Assembly: GCA_025642065.1 (NCBI GenBank)
Contig: JAODUP010001208.1
Span: forward strand, 1-64,000
Reading direction: 5' to 3'
Length of the DNA stretch: 64,000 nucleotides
From: Paralvinella palmiformis
Lineage: Eukaryota > Annelida > Polychaeta > Terebellida > Alvinellidae
This document shows, one piece after another, positions 63,550-64,000 of the stretch (positions are counted from its first letter, which is position 1; every line of letters begins with the position of its first letter). Both the position numbers and the translations under genes were made by a program. The notes beneath the pieces are model-generated. The model was given only the letters and a program-made list of their open reading frames with translations. It was not told the DNA's origin and made no database searches.

Positions 63550-63865
63550 GTACAGATATGTAAGTGGTTCAGCAGTAGATGCCTTCACCTCCGAAGACTA
63601 ATGGTTTCGTCAAACCTATAGGCTATCTAGTATATCGATACAGCTTTTGTCAGTCATGCCTATAATTTAAGGCCAGTATTGAGCGTGTTAAAGATACATA
63701 CTACAGAATATTTTGTTACTGATGGCTACGAACCCACATTTTACCATCATAATTACAGACTAGTTAGTAACAGACAGGCAATAAGTGGTATACCTGATAT
63801 ATGATTGAAGGATATTGACACTAATGTACTTAAGATATCTTGTTTATAAGTGAGAATATGAGAAA
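63550..63865 (-). repeat. Dispersed family A, copy 6 (inverted right end)
   Basis: Reverse complement of 31685-31872 and of 40665-40905 (GTTACTGATGGCTACGAACC, CTAGTTAGTAACAGACAGGC, TTTCGTCAAACCTATAGGCT). On the plus strand its left edge has a tRNA-like pair, TGGTTCAGCAGTAGATGCC and GGTTTCGTCAAACC, which may be the RNA polymerase III head of this family. Confidence 0.68.
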
Positions 63866-64000
63866 TAGAGTGAGATTTATCCTATAAATGATATAAACCT
63901 TTAACTTTAATCTATAATCTTTCTGCTCAGTCAACCAAAGACTTTTAGCATCAAAGAAAGTTTTGTATTATCAACGTGATTTAATCTGAGTTGGTTTTTC

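Overview
This is a eukaryotic, clearly metazoan, intergenic or intronic window. It is AT-rich and crowded with long (TA)n, (CA)n and (GA)n arrays, tRNA-like SINEs and decayed transposable elements from several classes. The mix (Tc1, hAT, several L2/CR1/Jockey-like non-LTR elements, a Penelope-like element, and a large invertebrate protein family with DTDV/HAFTGCD-type motifs) suits a marine invertebrate, most likely a lophotrochozoan such as a mollusc. That placement is an inference from repeat content, not a species identification. I found no intact host gene, no intact tRNA or rRNA gene and no CRISPR or bacterial feature. Almost every short open reading frame is a microsatellite translation or a transposon relic.

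Layout. 0-9 kb: a minus-strand Tc1 transposase pseudogene, a SINE, microsatellites, and the 3' part of a plus-strand LINE with its 3' UTR. 9-19 kb: a minus-strand LINE, SINE copies, the first copy of dispersed family B, a small LINE scrap and long (TA)n arrays. 19-27 kb: the most interesting part. Inverted repeats of about 185 bp flank a decayed gene of about 2.8 kb for a large invertebrate protein whose C-terminal acidic motifs resemble FEN1/PIN-type nucleases. A diverged partial copy of the non-coding flanks, without the gene, lies at 25.6-27.0 kb. 27.6-29.6 kb: an 18-bp minisatellite of about 66 units with a 180-bp higher-order period, abutting a minus-strand LINE. 30-36 kb: families A, B and C, and a hAT transposase remnant with one recognisable terminus. 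36-39.5 kb: AT-rich DNA with nothing assignable. 39.5-45.5 kb: family A, a frameshifted Penelope-like RT/GIY-YIG gene, and a family B copy that looks like poor-quality consensus. 46.5-53.4 kb: two related L2-like copies, several family A copies in both orientations, family B and a fresh 223-bp tandem duplication. 53-58 kb: mostly featureless. 58-60.3 kb: a long L2-like relic joined to the 3' end of family B. 60-64 kb: microsatellites, a 31-bp tandem array and an inverted family A end.

The genes do not form a pathway. They are mobile-element coding regions in decay. Coordinates of relics and dispersed repeats are approximate because they come from reading the sequence by eye. Family names A-D are labels for this window only.
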